Source of the DNA: JAMXLO01 sp963818775
GTDB lineage: Bacteria; Pseudomonadota; Alphaproteobacteria; Acetobacterales; Acetobacteraceae
Length of the DNA: 64,000 nt
Direction: 5' to 3'
NCBI GenBank assembly: GCA_963818775.1
Contig: CAWFUF010000030.1
Coordinates: 22,595-86,594, forward strand
Below the pieces are notes generated by a model that worked only from the letters and a program-made list of their open reading frames with translations, had not been told where the DNA came from and ran no database searches. Position numbers and translations under genes: made by a program. Positions 55,212-63,303 of the stretch are shown here, in pieces (position 1 is the first letter of the stretch; every line of letters starts with the position of its first letter).

Positions 55212-56408
55212 ATGGGTCTGACACGTGCGACAACACGCCGCTCCGTCCTTGCAGGTGCCGCTGGCCTGCTCGCCTCGCCAGCCATCATCGGACGAGCCGC
55301 CGCCGCCACGCGCGGCGTGTCAGATACCGAGATCATCATCGGCATGATGACCGACCTGTCCGGCGTCACGGCGGTGCAAGGCACCAACGCTGCGAATTCG
55401 ATCCGCATGGCGTTCGACGAGGTCAATGCAAAAGGCGGCATCAACGGCCGCAAGATCCGCTTCATCGTCGAGGACATGGAATACATGGTCCCCAAGGCGG
55501 TGCAGGCGATGAACAAGCTGGTCAACCTCGACAATATCTTTCTCTCTATCAGCAGCGGCGGCACGCCACAGATGGACGCGGTTCTGCCGATGATGATCGA
55601 GAAGCAGGTGCCAAGTGTGTTCCCGCTCACCTGCGCACGGTCGATGTACCTCCCGCTGAGCCCGTACAAATACGGTCAGTTCTCCTCGTACTATGATCAG
55701 ATGCGTTCGTGCGTGAAGTATTTTGCCGAAACGAAAGGCCGGAAGGTCTTCGGCTCGATGTATGAGGACACCGACTTCGGCAAGGACATTCACGCCGGCG
55801 TCGTGGACCAGGTCAATGCGATGAACTTGAAGCTGGGTGCCGTCGCGACGTTCAGTCCGACCGCCACCGACTTCAACTCTCATGTCAGCCGGATCAAGGA
55901 TGCGGGCTGCGATCTCGTCTGCATGGGCACGATCGTGCGGGACACGATCATCATCCTGCAGACCGCGCGCAAGATGGGGTGGGACGTGGACTTCTGTGGC
56001 CAGTTCGCCAGCTATTCGACCGCCGTCGCAGAGGCCCCCGGGGCGCCGGCAGAAGGCTTCTACTCGATGTCGCCAGGGGTCTACGCCTATTCCGACGATC
56101 CTCGTCCGGGGGTACGCGAGATCACCGCCCGCTACAAGCAGCGTTACGGTATCGACATCAACTACCTCGGCGAGGCAGGGTATGCGGCGGCGGTCTGCAT
56201 GACCGACGTGCTGCAGCGGGCAGGACGCGACCTCAACCTTGAGACCTTCCAGAAGTCGATGGAGAGCATCAAGGACTGGCGCGACATGTTCGGCGGCCCG
56301 CCGCTGACGATCACCGCCAGCGACCACCACGCCTCAACGCAATCGTTCCTGTCTGTCGTGAAGAAGGCGCGGTGGACGCCGGTCGTGGCGGAACCGCTGG
56401 GGTACTGA
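55212..56408 (+). CDS. Urea/amide-type ABC substrate-binding protein, Tat-like signal
   Basis: A 398-residue LivK-family periplasmic protein. The signal TTRRSVLAGAAGLLASPAIIG has adjacent arginines and ends AAAATRG. The mature part IIIGMMTDLSGVTAVQGTNAANSIRMAFDEVNAKGGINGRK is a classic ligand-fold start. No transporter genes adjoin it. It follows the histidine kinase by 146 nt. Confidence 0.9.
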   Translation: MGLTRATTRRSVLAGAAGLLASPAIIGRAAAATRGVSDTEIIIGMMTDLSGVTAVQGTNAANSIRMAFDEVNAKGGINGRKIRFIVEDMEYMVPKAVQAMNKLVNLDNIFLSISSGGTPQMDAVLPMMIEKQVPSVFPLTCARSMYLPLSPYKYGQFSSYYDQMRSCVKYFAETKGRKVFGSMYEDTDFGKDIHAGVVDQVNAMNLKLGAVATFSPTATDFNSHVSRIKDAGCDLVCMGTIVRDTIIILQTARKMGWDVDFCGQFASYSTAVAEAPGAPAEGFYSMSPGVYAYSDDPRPGVREITARYKQRYGIDINYLGEAGYAAAVCMTDVLQRAGRDLNLETFQKSMESIKDWRDMFGGPPLTITASDHHASTQSFLSVVKKARWTPVVAEPLGY

Positions 56409-56781
56409 CCTCACTTTTCATGGATTGAAAACGACACCGCATAGGGGCCGCCGCGTAACCGCTGTTGCCGCCGCAGCGAGTCGGGAGCCATCCCACCGTC
56501 ATGGCCGGCCTTGTGCCGGCCATCCACGCCTTGCCGCGTCGCATCCAATCGCTTGCCCCGCTTCTGTGACGGGGGCGCTCAACGGAATCGGCATTGAGGA
56601 TCGTTCAACTGGATGAAGCGTGACATCAGTCACCTCCGCCTCCACCTCTGATCATCAAATGATTGGGCGGTAGCCTTAAGGGTTTGCCGGGCAATAAGTG
56701 GCGGGGCTTGGCCCTGCGCCGGCCATGACGGCGGGGGGAATGCCGCTTGCGAGTCGACGCAACTTATTCCGCAGCATGGCC
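56409..56781. other. Intergenic stretch with dispersed repeats, no confident gene
   Basis: Holds two copies of a GTCATGGCCGG-type repeat: CCGTCATGGCCGGCCTTGTG... at 56496-56530 and an inverted copy at 56707-56733. No reading frame here looks protein-like. Confidence 0.6.
56496..56530. repeat. GTCATGGCCGG-type dispersed repeat
   Basis: CCGTCATGGCCGGCCTTGTG followed by CCGGCCATCCACGCC. Related copies are at 56707-56733 (inverted) and 57625-57660. The palindromic GGCCGG...CCGGCC core suggests a REP-like element family different from the CCCCTTGCGGG one. Confidence 0.65.
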
Positions 56782-56979
56782 CTAACACCAGGATATGGTT
56801 TCTGCGCTCTCGTTGCTGACCGTTCGTGGGTGCCGCAGCCGGGCCAGGGCGCACGTCAGCATAGCGATGTGCTTTTCTGCCAGCGCAGTTGCCTCACGGG
56901 CCTCCTCGCGTGCCTTCGCCGCCCGCGCAAGCAGCGCGCGGTTCCGACGTATCAACATCTCGGTCCTGTCATCGACCAT
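56782..56979 (-). CDS. Small coiled-coil hypothetical protein
   Basis: A 65-residue frame (MVDDRTEMLIRRNRALLARA AKAREEAREA split here for length) with a helical, Ala/Arg/Glu-rich, coiled-coil-like sequence and no known motif. It overlaps the end of the gene at 56969-57298 by 11 nt, suggesting coupling. No homologue recognised. Confidence 0.45.
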   Translation of the reverse strand: MVDDRTEMLIRRNRALLARAAKAREEAREATALAEKHIAMLTCALARLRHPRTVSNESAETISWC

Positions 56980-57298
56980 GGAATGTGCTCACCTCCAGTG
57001 CTTCGGCAGAATTGATCACCTGCTCGTCGCGCCCGCCTTGAACCAGCATCCGGTCCAGAAGCCGCTCGGCCCGCGCCGCACGCATGGACTGACGAGCCAA
57101 CCGGTCCGACCGCAGCTCGGCCCTCCAGGCAGCAAATCTTTCAGACGCGATCTTCTTACAGACGAGGGTGGCGTGAAGCGCACGTGGCGCCCCGGTACGC
57201 CGCCAGTGCCGCAGCCATTGCCCCCACACGGCGAGGGCACGCGCATGGGCTTGGGCATGCGTCTTCCTCGTCCCTTCAACCGAGTCGGTTGTGGACAT
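56969..57298 (-). CDS. Small basic hypothetical protein
   Basis: About 109 residues, Arg/Ala/Trp-rich and mostly helical (HARALAVWGQWLRHWRR, ERFAAWRAELRSDRLARQS). No motif was recognised. The ATG at 57298 is preferred to an upstream GTG at 57304. The protein-like composition and overlap with the next small gene support coding, but it could be a relic of mobile DNA. Confidence 0.45.
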   Translation of the reverse strand: MSTTDSVEGTRKTHAQAHARALAVWGQWLRHWRRTGAPRALHATLVCKKIASERFAAWRAELRSDRLARQSMRAARAERLLDRMLVQGGRDEQVINSAEALEVSTFHGR

Positions 57299-57762
57299 GC
57301 TCACTCCCCGATGGATTGCTCCGTGTCAGGGCCGCCGGAATTGATTCAAACGACAGTTAGCCCGCCATAACACTCCGTGAGCCCGCGTGCACGCACTCAA
57401 ATTGGGGGATGCAGGCGAGCGCGCGCCTAATTCGGCTCGCCGAGTTGACGTGCCCCTAATTAGACAAGCAGGCCCAACTGGCCAAGCGTCTCGTGCGGAC
57501 CCGGTGATCCCTCGACAAGTTCCGGCGGGATATCCAGCGCGACGAGTGGTTGCTGGACCCGACCGCGCTGGGCCGCGTAAGGGCCTGCTGCGGATCAAGG
57601 GCGCCAACTCGCAAGCGGCATCCCCGTCGTCATGGCCGGCGCAGGCCAGCCATCCACGACTTGCTTTGATGCAGTCAACAAAGACATGGATGGTGCGGTG
57701 AAGCCAAGTCCGCCGCTCGCTGGCAGACAGTCGCGTCTGACTGGGCGTGGCATTTAATAACA
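57299..57762. other. Intergenic stretch next to mobile region, no confident gene
   Basis: Contains the third GTCATGGCCGG-type repeat (57625-57660). A short plus-strand fragment near 57520-57570 (KFRRDIQRDEWLLDP) looks faintly protein-like but has no start or continuation. Likely relic DNA. Confidence 0.4.
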
Positions 57763-57791
57763 TTGACAGTTATCTGTGATAACTATACAAA
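57763..57791 (+). promoter_or_regulatory. Promoter with embedded palindromic operator
   Basis: TTGACA at 57763-57768 is followed by TATACA at 57784-57789 (15-nt spacing) or TACAAA at 57786-57791 (17-nt spacing). Between and overlapping them is a perfect inverted repeat AGTTATC-TGT-GATAACT (57768-57784), placed exactly where a repressor would block polymerase. It lies 7-14 nt before the small gene at 57798. Confidence 0.65.
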
Positions 57792-57797
57792 TCGGCC

Positions 57798-57929
57798 ATG
57801 GACCAGCCGACCCCCGACCTGACCCTTCAACTCCCCCGCGACACCTACTACCAGCTTGTTCACACCCTCTGCGCCTCGCTGCCCCCGCCCGTCACCGACA
57901 CGCCCCTGGAGCCGCCTTTACCGAACTGA
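57798..57929 (+). pseudogene. Truncated small gene (N-terminal fragment) at the recombinase edge
   Basis: A 43-codon frame MDQPTPDLTLQLPRDTYYQ... ending PPLPN. It reads like the N-terminus of a larger protein of a type often seen in Acetobacteraceae, cut off by the neighbouring serine-recombinase element (ends 57947). Well-formed promoter and operator upstream imply it was once expressed. Function unknown. Confidence 0.5.
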
Positions 57930-57946
57930 CGAACGCGCAAAGAACG

Positions 57947-59554
57947 TCATCGGAGACTGAGGAGTTGGAGCCGGAAGGAGTTCTGGTTAACCCCCGCCGC
58001 TCTCAGCAGAGCAATGAGGTCGCCGACCAGCTCGATGCGGGGCAGGACACCGTCGATTTCAGGCGGGTGAAGGATCACCTTGTCGATCAGCGAGCGAGCG
58101 GCTTCAAGAACCCCAGCGTCGTCCCGGTTCGCAAGACCGGCCTCAAGATCGCGAACCTTCTCCGCATAGACCTGAGCGATGCTTGGATGCAGGGCCGGTG
58201 TTGCTCCAGCGGCCGGGGGAGGCAGATCACCCAGCTTAGCCTTGTGGGCTTCAAGTTCCGCCAGCTTTGCCATGATGGCCGGACTGGACCGACCGTCGGC
58301 AATCGCCTCGATCAGGTTGGCGATTTTGCGGTCGAGCGCGACCCGCTCGCGTTGGTGGACGGCCGCCCGGGCTTTGGCCTCGGCCGCAAGCCGCCGCCAC
58401 TCCTTGTTGAATTCGGCGATGAATTCCGCGACCAAGTCCGGCCGCATGAGTTGGCGGCGTAGCGCATCCATCACCCGATCTTGCAGCACCGCTCGCCGGA
58501 TGGTGCGCCGGTTGTCGCAGGTACCGTGGGCTGCTGCCTTGCAGCCCATGTAATCTCGACCGAACAGCGACAAGGGCCGGCCGCAAACGCCGCAGAAGGC
58601 CTTGCCGGACAACAAGTGCCGCGGTCGGCGACGCACCCAGAACGCGGGTCGGGTCCCATCGGGACCGTCCTGCACCGGTGCAGCTTCCTGTTTCAATCGC
58701 GTTTGCATTCTCTGCCACAGCTCGTCGTCGATGATGCGCAGGTGTGGGACCTCGATGGCGAGAACGCCTTCGGGACAGTTGTCACGCCGAACTCTGGCAC
58801 CGCTAATGGGATCCTTGGCGTTGACCCGTCGACGCCAGATCAGTCGGCCAATGTAGAGCTCGTTGCGCAGCAACCCGTCGCTTCGCATGGCCCGCCCGCG
58901 GATCGTAGAGTTGAACCAGGCGCCGCCACGTGGTCCTTCGATGCCCTCGGCATTGAGCGTTTGGGCGATCCGGCGCGGACTAGCTCCGCCGGCGTACGCT
59001 TCATAGATACGCCGGACCACGGCGGCCTGTTCGGGATCGATTGCCCTCAGACCTCGATCAACCTCACCGTCGTCCTTGAGCTTGCGCACCACGCGGTAGC
59101 CGTAGGGCGGATTGCCGATACACCGGCCGGCGTGGACGCGCCCTTCGAGCCCTCGCCGCGTCTTCTCGGCAAGATCCTTCAAATACAGCGCGCCCATAGT
59201 GCCCTTCAGGCCGATGTGCAACTCGGAGATGTCGCCTTCGGCCAGCGTGTGGATACGCACCTTGTGGAACATGCATTGCTTAAAGAACGAGGCGATATGT
59301 TCCAGGTCCCGCGAGAACCGATCCAGGCTTTCCGCCAGTACCACGTCGATGGTGCCGCCGGGCAGCGCCGCAATCAAAGCTTGATAGCCTGGGCGAAGCA
59401 TGGTCGCGCCCGAGGTCGCGTGGTCGGTGTAGGTGTCAACCGCTAGCCATCCTTCCCGATCCGCGCGAGCGCGGCAGACGCGGAGCTGATCCGCGATGGA
59501 GGCGTCGCGCTGGTGGTCGGTGGAGTAGCGGGCGTAGATGGCGGCGCGCATCAT
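57947..59554 (-). CDS. Large serine recombinase
   Basis: A 535-residue site-specific recombinase. The N-terminal resolvase domain has catalytic Ser11 in IYARYSTDHQ and the arginines of VLAESLDRFSRDLEHIA. The recombinase domain begins GNPPYGYRVVRK, a zinc ribbon follows (CGVCGRPL ... CKAAAHGTC, ~335-362), then a coiled coil (RERVALDRKIANLIEAIADG). Such enzymes integrate or excise phages and islands. Its start overlaps the stop of an integrase remnant. Partner att sites were not identified. Confidence 0.92.
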   Translation of the reverse strand: MMRAAIYARYSTDHQRDASIADQLRVCRARADREGWLAVDTYTDHATSGATMLRPGYQALIAALPGGTIDVVLAESLDRFSRDLEHIASFFKQCMFHKVRIHTLAEGDISELHIGLKGTMGALYLKDLAEKTRRGLEGRVHAGRCIGNPPYGYRVVRKLKDDGEVDRGLRAIDPEQAAVVRRIYEAYAGGASPRRIAQTLNAEGIEGPRGGAWFNSTIRGRAMRSDGLLRNELYIGRLIWRRRVNAKDPISGARVRRDNCPEGVLAIEVPHLRIIDDELWQRMQTRLKQEAAPVQDGPDGTRPAFWVRRRPRHLLSGKAFCGVCGRPLSLFGRDYMGCKAAAHGTCDNRRTIRRAVLQDRVMDALRRQLMRPDLVAEFIAEFNKEWRRLAAEAKARAAVHQRERVALDRKIANLIEAIADGRSSPAIMAKLAELEAHKAKLGDLPPPAAGATPALHPSIAQVYAEKVRDLEAGLANRDDAGVLEAARSLIDKVILHPPEIDGVLPRIELVGDLIALLRAAGVNQNSFRLQLLSLR

Positions 59555-59778
59555 GAACTCTCCGTCGAGCCGGCCGAGCTGTCCTTCGACTGGATGAGCT
59601 GCGCCAGCGTGGCCTGGTGTTGGCGGGATGCCCGAAGGCTCTGGGCCAGGATATAATGCCTCTCGGTGGTCGCGCGGCCAGCGTGTCTCAAAACCAGATG
59701 AGCGTCACGGATGTGAACCGGATCGTCAATGGCAATTGTCGTCGCCGCGGCATCGCGGAACCAGTGCGTCGCTGATCC
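59551..59778 (-). pseudogene. Tyrosine recombinase C-terminal fragment
   Basis: GSATHWFRDAAATTIAIDDPVHIRDAHLVLRHAGRATTERHYILAQSL (first 20 residues only are the conserved HxxR block) matches the C-terminal catalytic part of a tyrosine integrase with the nucleophile Tyr in ERHY. Everything before ~59778 is missing; upstream sequence belongs to an excisionase-like gene, so a deletion joined the two. Confidence 0.75.
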
Positions 59779-59929
59779 GCAGCAGCTTGCCGATGCGGTG
59801 CACGGGCAGCTCACCACGGTCGATCAACCGTCGGACAGTCTTCGGCGATACGTTAAGCCCTCTGGCGACAGCATCGACGTCATGCATCTGAGGGACGCCG
59901 GGTTCGGCGACGACAGTCTTGTCCGTCAT
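59726..59929 (-). pseudogene. Excisionase-type HTH gene truncated by deletion
   Basis: A 67-codon frame. DVDAVARGLNVSPKTVRRLI and DRGELPVHRIGKLLRISD are the classic helix-turn-helix of small excisionase/DNA-binding proteins. After RISDA (to ~59765) the frame runs out of frame into the integrase remnant, so the natural C-terminus is lost. It may still fold as a DNA-binding protein. Confidence 0.65.
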
Positions 59930-60275
59930 GCGTCGCCTGCTGCGGTGTTCGTCGCGAGAGCGTCCTGGGAGATCAGCGCGGCAGCCTGCTCGCGCGCCGC
60001 CTGACGCGCCAGGGCCCGGTACTAAGGCGCGCAGCCCCGCTTCGGGGCGCGTAGCGGAACCTTGGCCCGGAATCGCCGCCGCCGCCACGGCAGCGTTGGG
60101 CCCCCTGAGCGAGCTCTCTTGGACGGACGGAGAGATGTCGACCGGAATGCTTGCCGCGGCTCCTGTGGCTGGCGTCTGAAGCAAGAGCTTCCCAGGGGTG
60201 GAAGGGACGGCCATGCCCGTCCCTTAAGGGGAGCCGATTAGTCACGCTGGCGGAAACCCGTTGCCAGCCCCCTGT
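59930..60275. other. Relic DNA, no confident gene
   Basis: About 350 nt between the excisionase-like gene and the frameshifted gene at 60276. Contains a GC-rich palindrome around GCCCCGCTTCGGGGC (60038-60052). No frame looks protein-like. Confidence 0.45.
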
Positions 60276-60534
60276 TCAATCCTCGTCTTCCTTGCTGAAT
60301 TCCGCCCGGTAGCGCCGAAGCGGTCCGGTGTGCGCCGAGGTCGAACCAGCCGAACACATGATGAAGAAGCGCGCCGAAGGGTGTTTCGTCGCTGCGACCA
60401 GGCGTCGGCATCTGGCCAGTCATTCGATGCCAATCAAGCGCGAGCTCCGTGACTAAGCTATCGGCGACATCGTCCGGTGACCGCCCGACAGGCAGGGATG
60501 CGCCACCGACGCCCGGCGCCCCGCGCCACGCCAA
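60276..60534 (-). pseudogene. Frameshifted small hypothetical gene
   Basis: The first part encodes DDVADSLVTELALDWHRMTG and GRSDETPFGALLHHVFGWFD. The following LRRYRAEFSKEDED and its TGA stop (60276-60278) are in another frame, so one indel near 60330 broke a short conserved protein. Family not identified. Confidence 0.5.
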
Positions 60535-60635
60535 TGATCAGAGGCTCGTGCCCTGCCGCTGAGCGCTTGGCGTCCTCTCGCCGGCGCCCAGCGACCCAGA
60601 TCCCCCATCGCGGATCCTTTCGCGCAGCACTTTAC

Positions 60636-61141
60636 TCACCAGTCGGTAATATAGGAGACACTTGGTGCCTTGAAGAATGACCGTATCAACTGAGGCATGC
60701 GCTTGATGGCGCTGAGTTGCGCCTCGATCTTCGCCTGCAGCTTTTCGCCTCGCCGCAGCGGTGCTCTTGCTACCCCGGTGCGTTTCATGTGGCTCCAGAC
60801 CAGTTCGTCGGGGTTCAGTTCAGGCGCGTAGCCAGGGAGAAAATGCAGGGTCAGCATTCCCTTCGTGGAGGCAACATAGGTCTTCACCAGTGTGGTCCTG
60901 TGCGCGGGGAGCCCATCGAGCACCAAGTGCACCGGCTTCGAACGACGCCGCATCATGCGCCGTAGCAGCGAGACAAACGCTTCGGCGTTCAGTCCGCCCT
61001 GGTAGGTGCAATACCAAAACCCGCCCCGTGCGTTCACGGCGGAGGCCGCACTGATCGACTGCCGCTGACCAGGGCGTTCGACCACAGGCGTTTGACCCTT
61101 CCGGCCCCAGGTCTTGCCGTGCACGCTATCGGCACGAAAGC
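60636..61141 (-). pseudogene. IS630 transposase, C-terminal part
   Basis: Encodes SGFRADSVHGKTWGRKGQTP, LVLDGLPAHRT (catalytic Asp), and FLPGYAPELNPDELVW (catalytic Glu), running into the left terminal repeat. It lacks its own sensible start and needs a frame change near 61140 to join the N-terminal part. Confidence 0.8.
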
Positions 61142-61671
61142 CCGAACTCATCCCAGAAATACACCTCCCCGCCCGAGGCTTTTGCCCGTCTGGCAATGGC
61201 AGGATACCGTTCGCGCTGCCACGCCTCAATCGCTTCAGGATCACGCTGGTAAGCGCGCTGCAGCGGCTTTTGCGGTGTCAGTCCCAACTTGGCGAGCAGT
61301 TCTCCCACCGCCGTCACGCCAAGCCGAATGGCGAATTTGCGCGCGATCAGCTCGGCCACCACCGACCGTGCCCACAATCCAAAGTCCAGGCCATACTGGC
61401 GCGGATCGTGACCATTGACCCAGCGAAACACCTGTTGCTCCTGGTGTGGCGTCAAACTGCGTGGCCGACCCGTCGCCGGCCTCGCGTGCAGCGCTCTCAG
61501 TCCCACACCCGGCCTGGCCGCCGCGCTGAGCCAGCGGTAGATCGTCGTGCGATTGAAGCCGTACGACGCCACCACTGATGACGGACGCTCGCCGTCCCGT
61601 ACTCGCTCGACTGCCATCAATCGAATGGCTTCAAGTGTCCGATGATCCAGCAGACGTCCGTCTCGTTTCAT
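61126..61671 (-). CDS. IS630 transposase, N-terminal part
   Basis: A 181-residue frame with the N-terminal HTH (SVVASYGFNRTTIYRWLSAA), winged linker and the first catalytic Asp region EVYFWDEFG. It ends at TAG shortly after. One extra T (GAGTTCGGG rather than GAGTCGGGC) near 61142 puts the rest in another frame; this could be a disabling mutation or a programmed frameshift. Confidence 0.8.
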   Translation of the reverse strand: MKRDGRLLDHRTLEAIRLMAVERVRDGERPSSVVASYGFNRTTIYRWLSAAARPGVGLRALHARPATGRPRSLTPHQEQQVFRWVNGHDPRQYGLDFGLWARSVVAELIARKFAIRLGVTAVGELLAKLGLTPQKPLQRAYQRDPEAIEAWQRERYPAIARRAKASGGEVYFWDEFGLSCR

Positions 61672-61749
61672 TCTCTCGCTATAGCGCCACTTATCGTCAC
61701 TTACAATAGGAATGTCGTCTTAATTATCGACTGGTGAGTAATTAACAGC

Positions 61750-62060
61750 TCAGCAGGGGGCACCCCGCGACCAATCCATCAGGTCTTCAGGCGGATCCTC
61801 CCCGCGAAAGACCTTTTGCCAACGATTTTTACCCCTCGACCTCCAAAATGCAGCAGAGGGAAAATTGCTAAAGTAGACTCGGTCCGAACCGATGTCGGGT
61901 GCCTCGCAATCGACCATAAACCACAGCTTTCGAAGAGGGTCATGCGCCTCGCGCAAGCTGTGCTCGTTCCTGCGCTCTCCACTTACAGCGCTATGCTCGT
62001 CTCAATCGCGGAGGCAAGTCTCCCGACGAACTCCTCGGTTGGTCTGATCGGATTTGGCAG
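61750..62060 (-). pseudogene. Unidentified broken gene
   Basis: LRKLWFMVDCEAPDIGSDRV and FSNFPSAAFWRSRGKNRWQK form a protein-like end (stop near 61750). Upstream PTEEFVGRLASAIETSIAL (near 62000-62055) is in another frame, so a frameshift separates them. No family recognised. It adjoins the IS630 copy. Confidence 0.4.
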
Positions 62061-62179
62061 ATCCAGGCGCGCTGTTCATCACTGGGCCGAACAGGCGGAG
62101 CTTCCGATTGAACCAATTATGCCTCCATTTGACGGCCTAGGTATTCGGTCCCACGGTTTGTCGGTCTCATTCATCCCCG

Positions 62180-63303
62180 TTGCGACGCCGTCGTGGTCCT
62201 GTGTACGACCGGAAGCATCAGCTCGTCGCGCAGTTTCTGGATCATCTGCTGATGCCGCCGCGAAGCCTTCAAAGACTGCGCATGATTGTCGTGCCGCTCG
62301 GATGTACGCAATGTCGCATGACCCGAGAAATACTCCGTGTGATGTGCACCGATCGGGATCCTCTATTGCGATGGAGGTGGCGGCGGAGTTCCGGAACAGA
62401 TGCGGGTTGATCGTGCGCCCGGAGCGCGATCGCGTGCTCCCTGATGATGCGAAATATTCGCGATCTCCGTTATCTGTGGAGCTCATCCTTGGACACGAAG
62501 AGCGCACTGGTCCGCTGACGACTTGTGCCCTCGATCCTGTTCCATCTGCCGGTCCGCTCGGCCAGAATGGGGCGGTGGTGCGTCAGATAGCGCTCGAGAT
62601 AGGGGACGAGGTATCGGGATCGACGCCTCGATCGCCTCGTGCGTCTTGGTCTCCGCGGCATCAAGCTGAGCCGATAGGTCCTATTCTCACAGGTCAGCTG
62701 GCGACGAATCTCGATTGAGCAGAGTCTTCCGGCGCAAAGGCCGTGCGGCCAACAGGCTCATCGATCAGTCCATCCCGATAGGTGATCCCCGACGAAGGGG
62801 ATTATCACCTGTGCGGGCCGTCGGCTTCCGCCATCAATTCCAGCCCATAGGCAAACAGGTCGCTGGAATGGATGATGTTCGCACGCTTGTCGCGAGCTGA
62901 GGTGGGTGCCATGCGCAGCCGGTGTTCGATGCGCTGGATCGAAAGCCAGTCGTGATCCGGGCCATCGCGCTGATCGCCGATAGAGTCCCTGCACCCGGAA
63001 GATGACGGTATTGCTGCTGTTCAAGGTGCGCAGTTCATCGACGAAGGCAGCAACCCGCTCCGGTATAGATACGGTCTGTCGGAGAGAGGGCGGGATCCAG
63101 AATGCCCTTGGTGATGGCCAGGTCAGCCACCTGCCATAGCCGTTGGCATTCTTTCTTACGGGTAGCAGGTGCCCATGTTCGACCCAAGTCCACCGGGATC
63201 CAGGGGATCACCTTGCCGTAGGCAGGCTCTCCAGGCACGGCGGTCGGGTTCCGGCCAGTCACAGATGCGAGACAGGCGCCTTGCGGATCCTTCCTGGGAT
63301 CCA
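62180..63303 (-). pseudogene. Tyrosine recombinase pseudogene A
   Basis: Ordered integrase pieces in shifting frames. N-terminal TWAPATRKKECQRLWQVADL (~63150), HDWLSIQRIEHRLRMAP (~62930) and RANIIHSSDLFAYGLELM (~62860). LVPYLERYLTHHRPILAERT is near 62600, INPHLFRNSAATSIAIEDPD near 62390 and GHATLRTSERHDNHAQSLKA near 62290. The nucleophile Tyr position reads His (ERHDNH). At least three frameshifts; not functional. Confidence 0.75.

Larger units (their letters stand above)
60633..61740 (-). mobile_element. IS630-family insertion sequence
   Basis: About 1.1 kb. Terminal inverted repeats begin CTCACCAGTCG-G-TAAT on the left (60635) and CTCACCAGTCG-A-TAAT on the right (read inward from 61738). 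Each is flanked by a TA, the usual IS630 target duplication. It carries one transposase split into two frames. It is inserted in the degraded integrase region. Confidence 0.85.

Noticed and set aside
57326..57763. 145-codon minus-strand frame
   Set aside because: No start context or protein-like sequence, and it runs through a dispersed repeat.
61816..62718. 300-codon plus-strand frame
   Set aside because: It is antisense to integrase pieces that are clearly recognisable on the minus strand.
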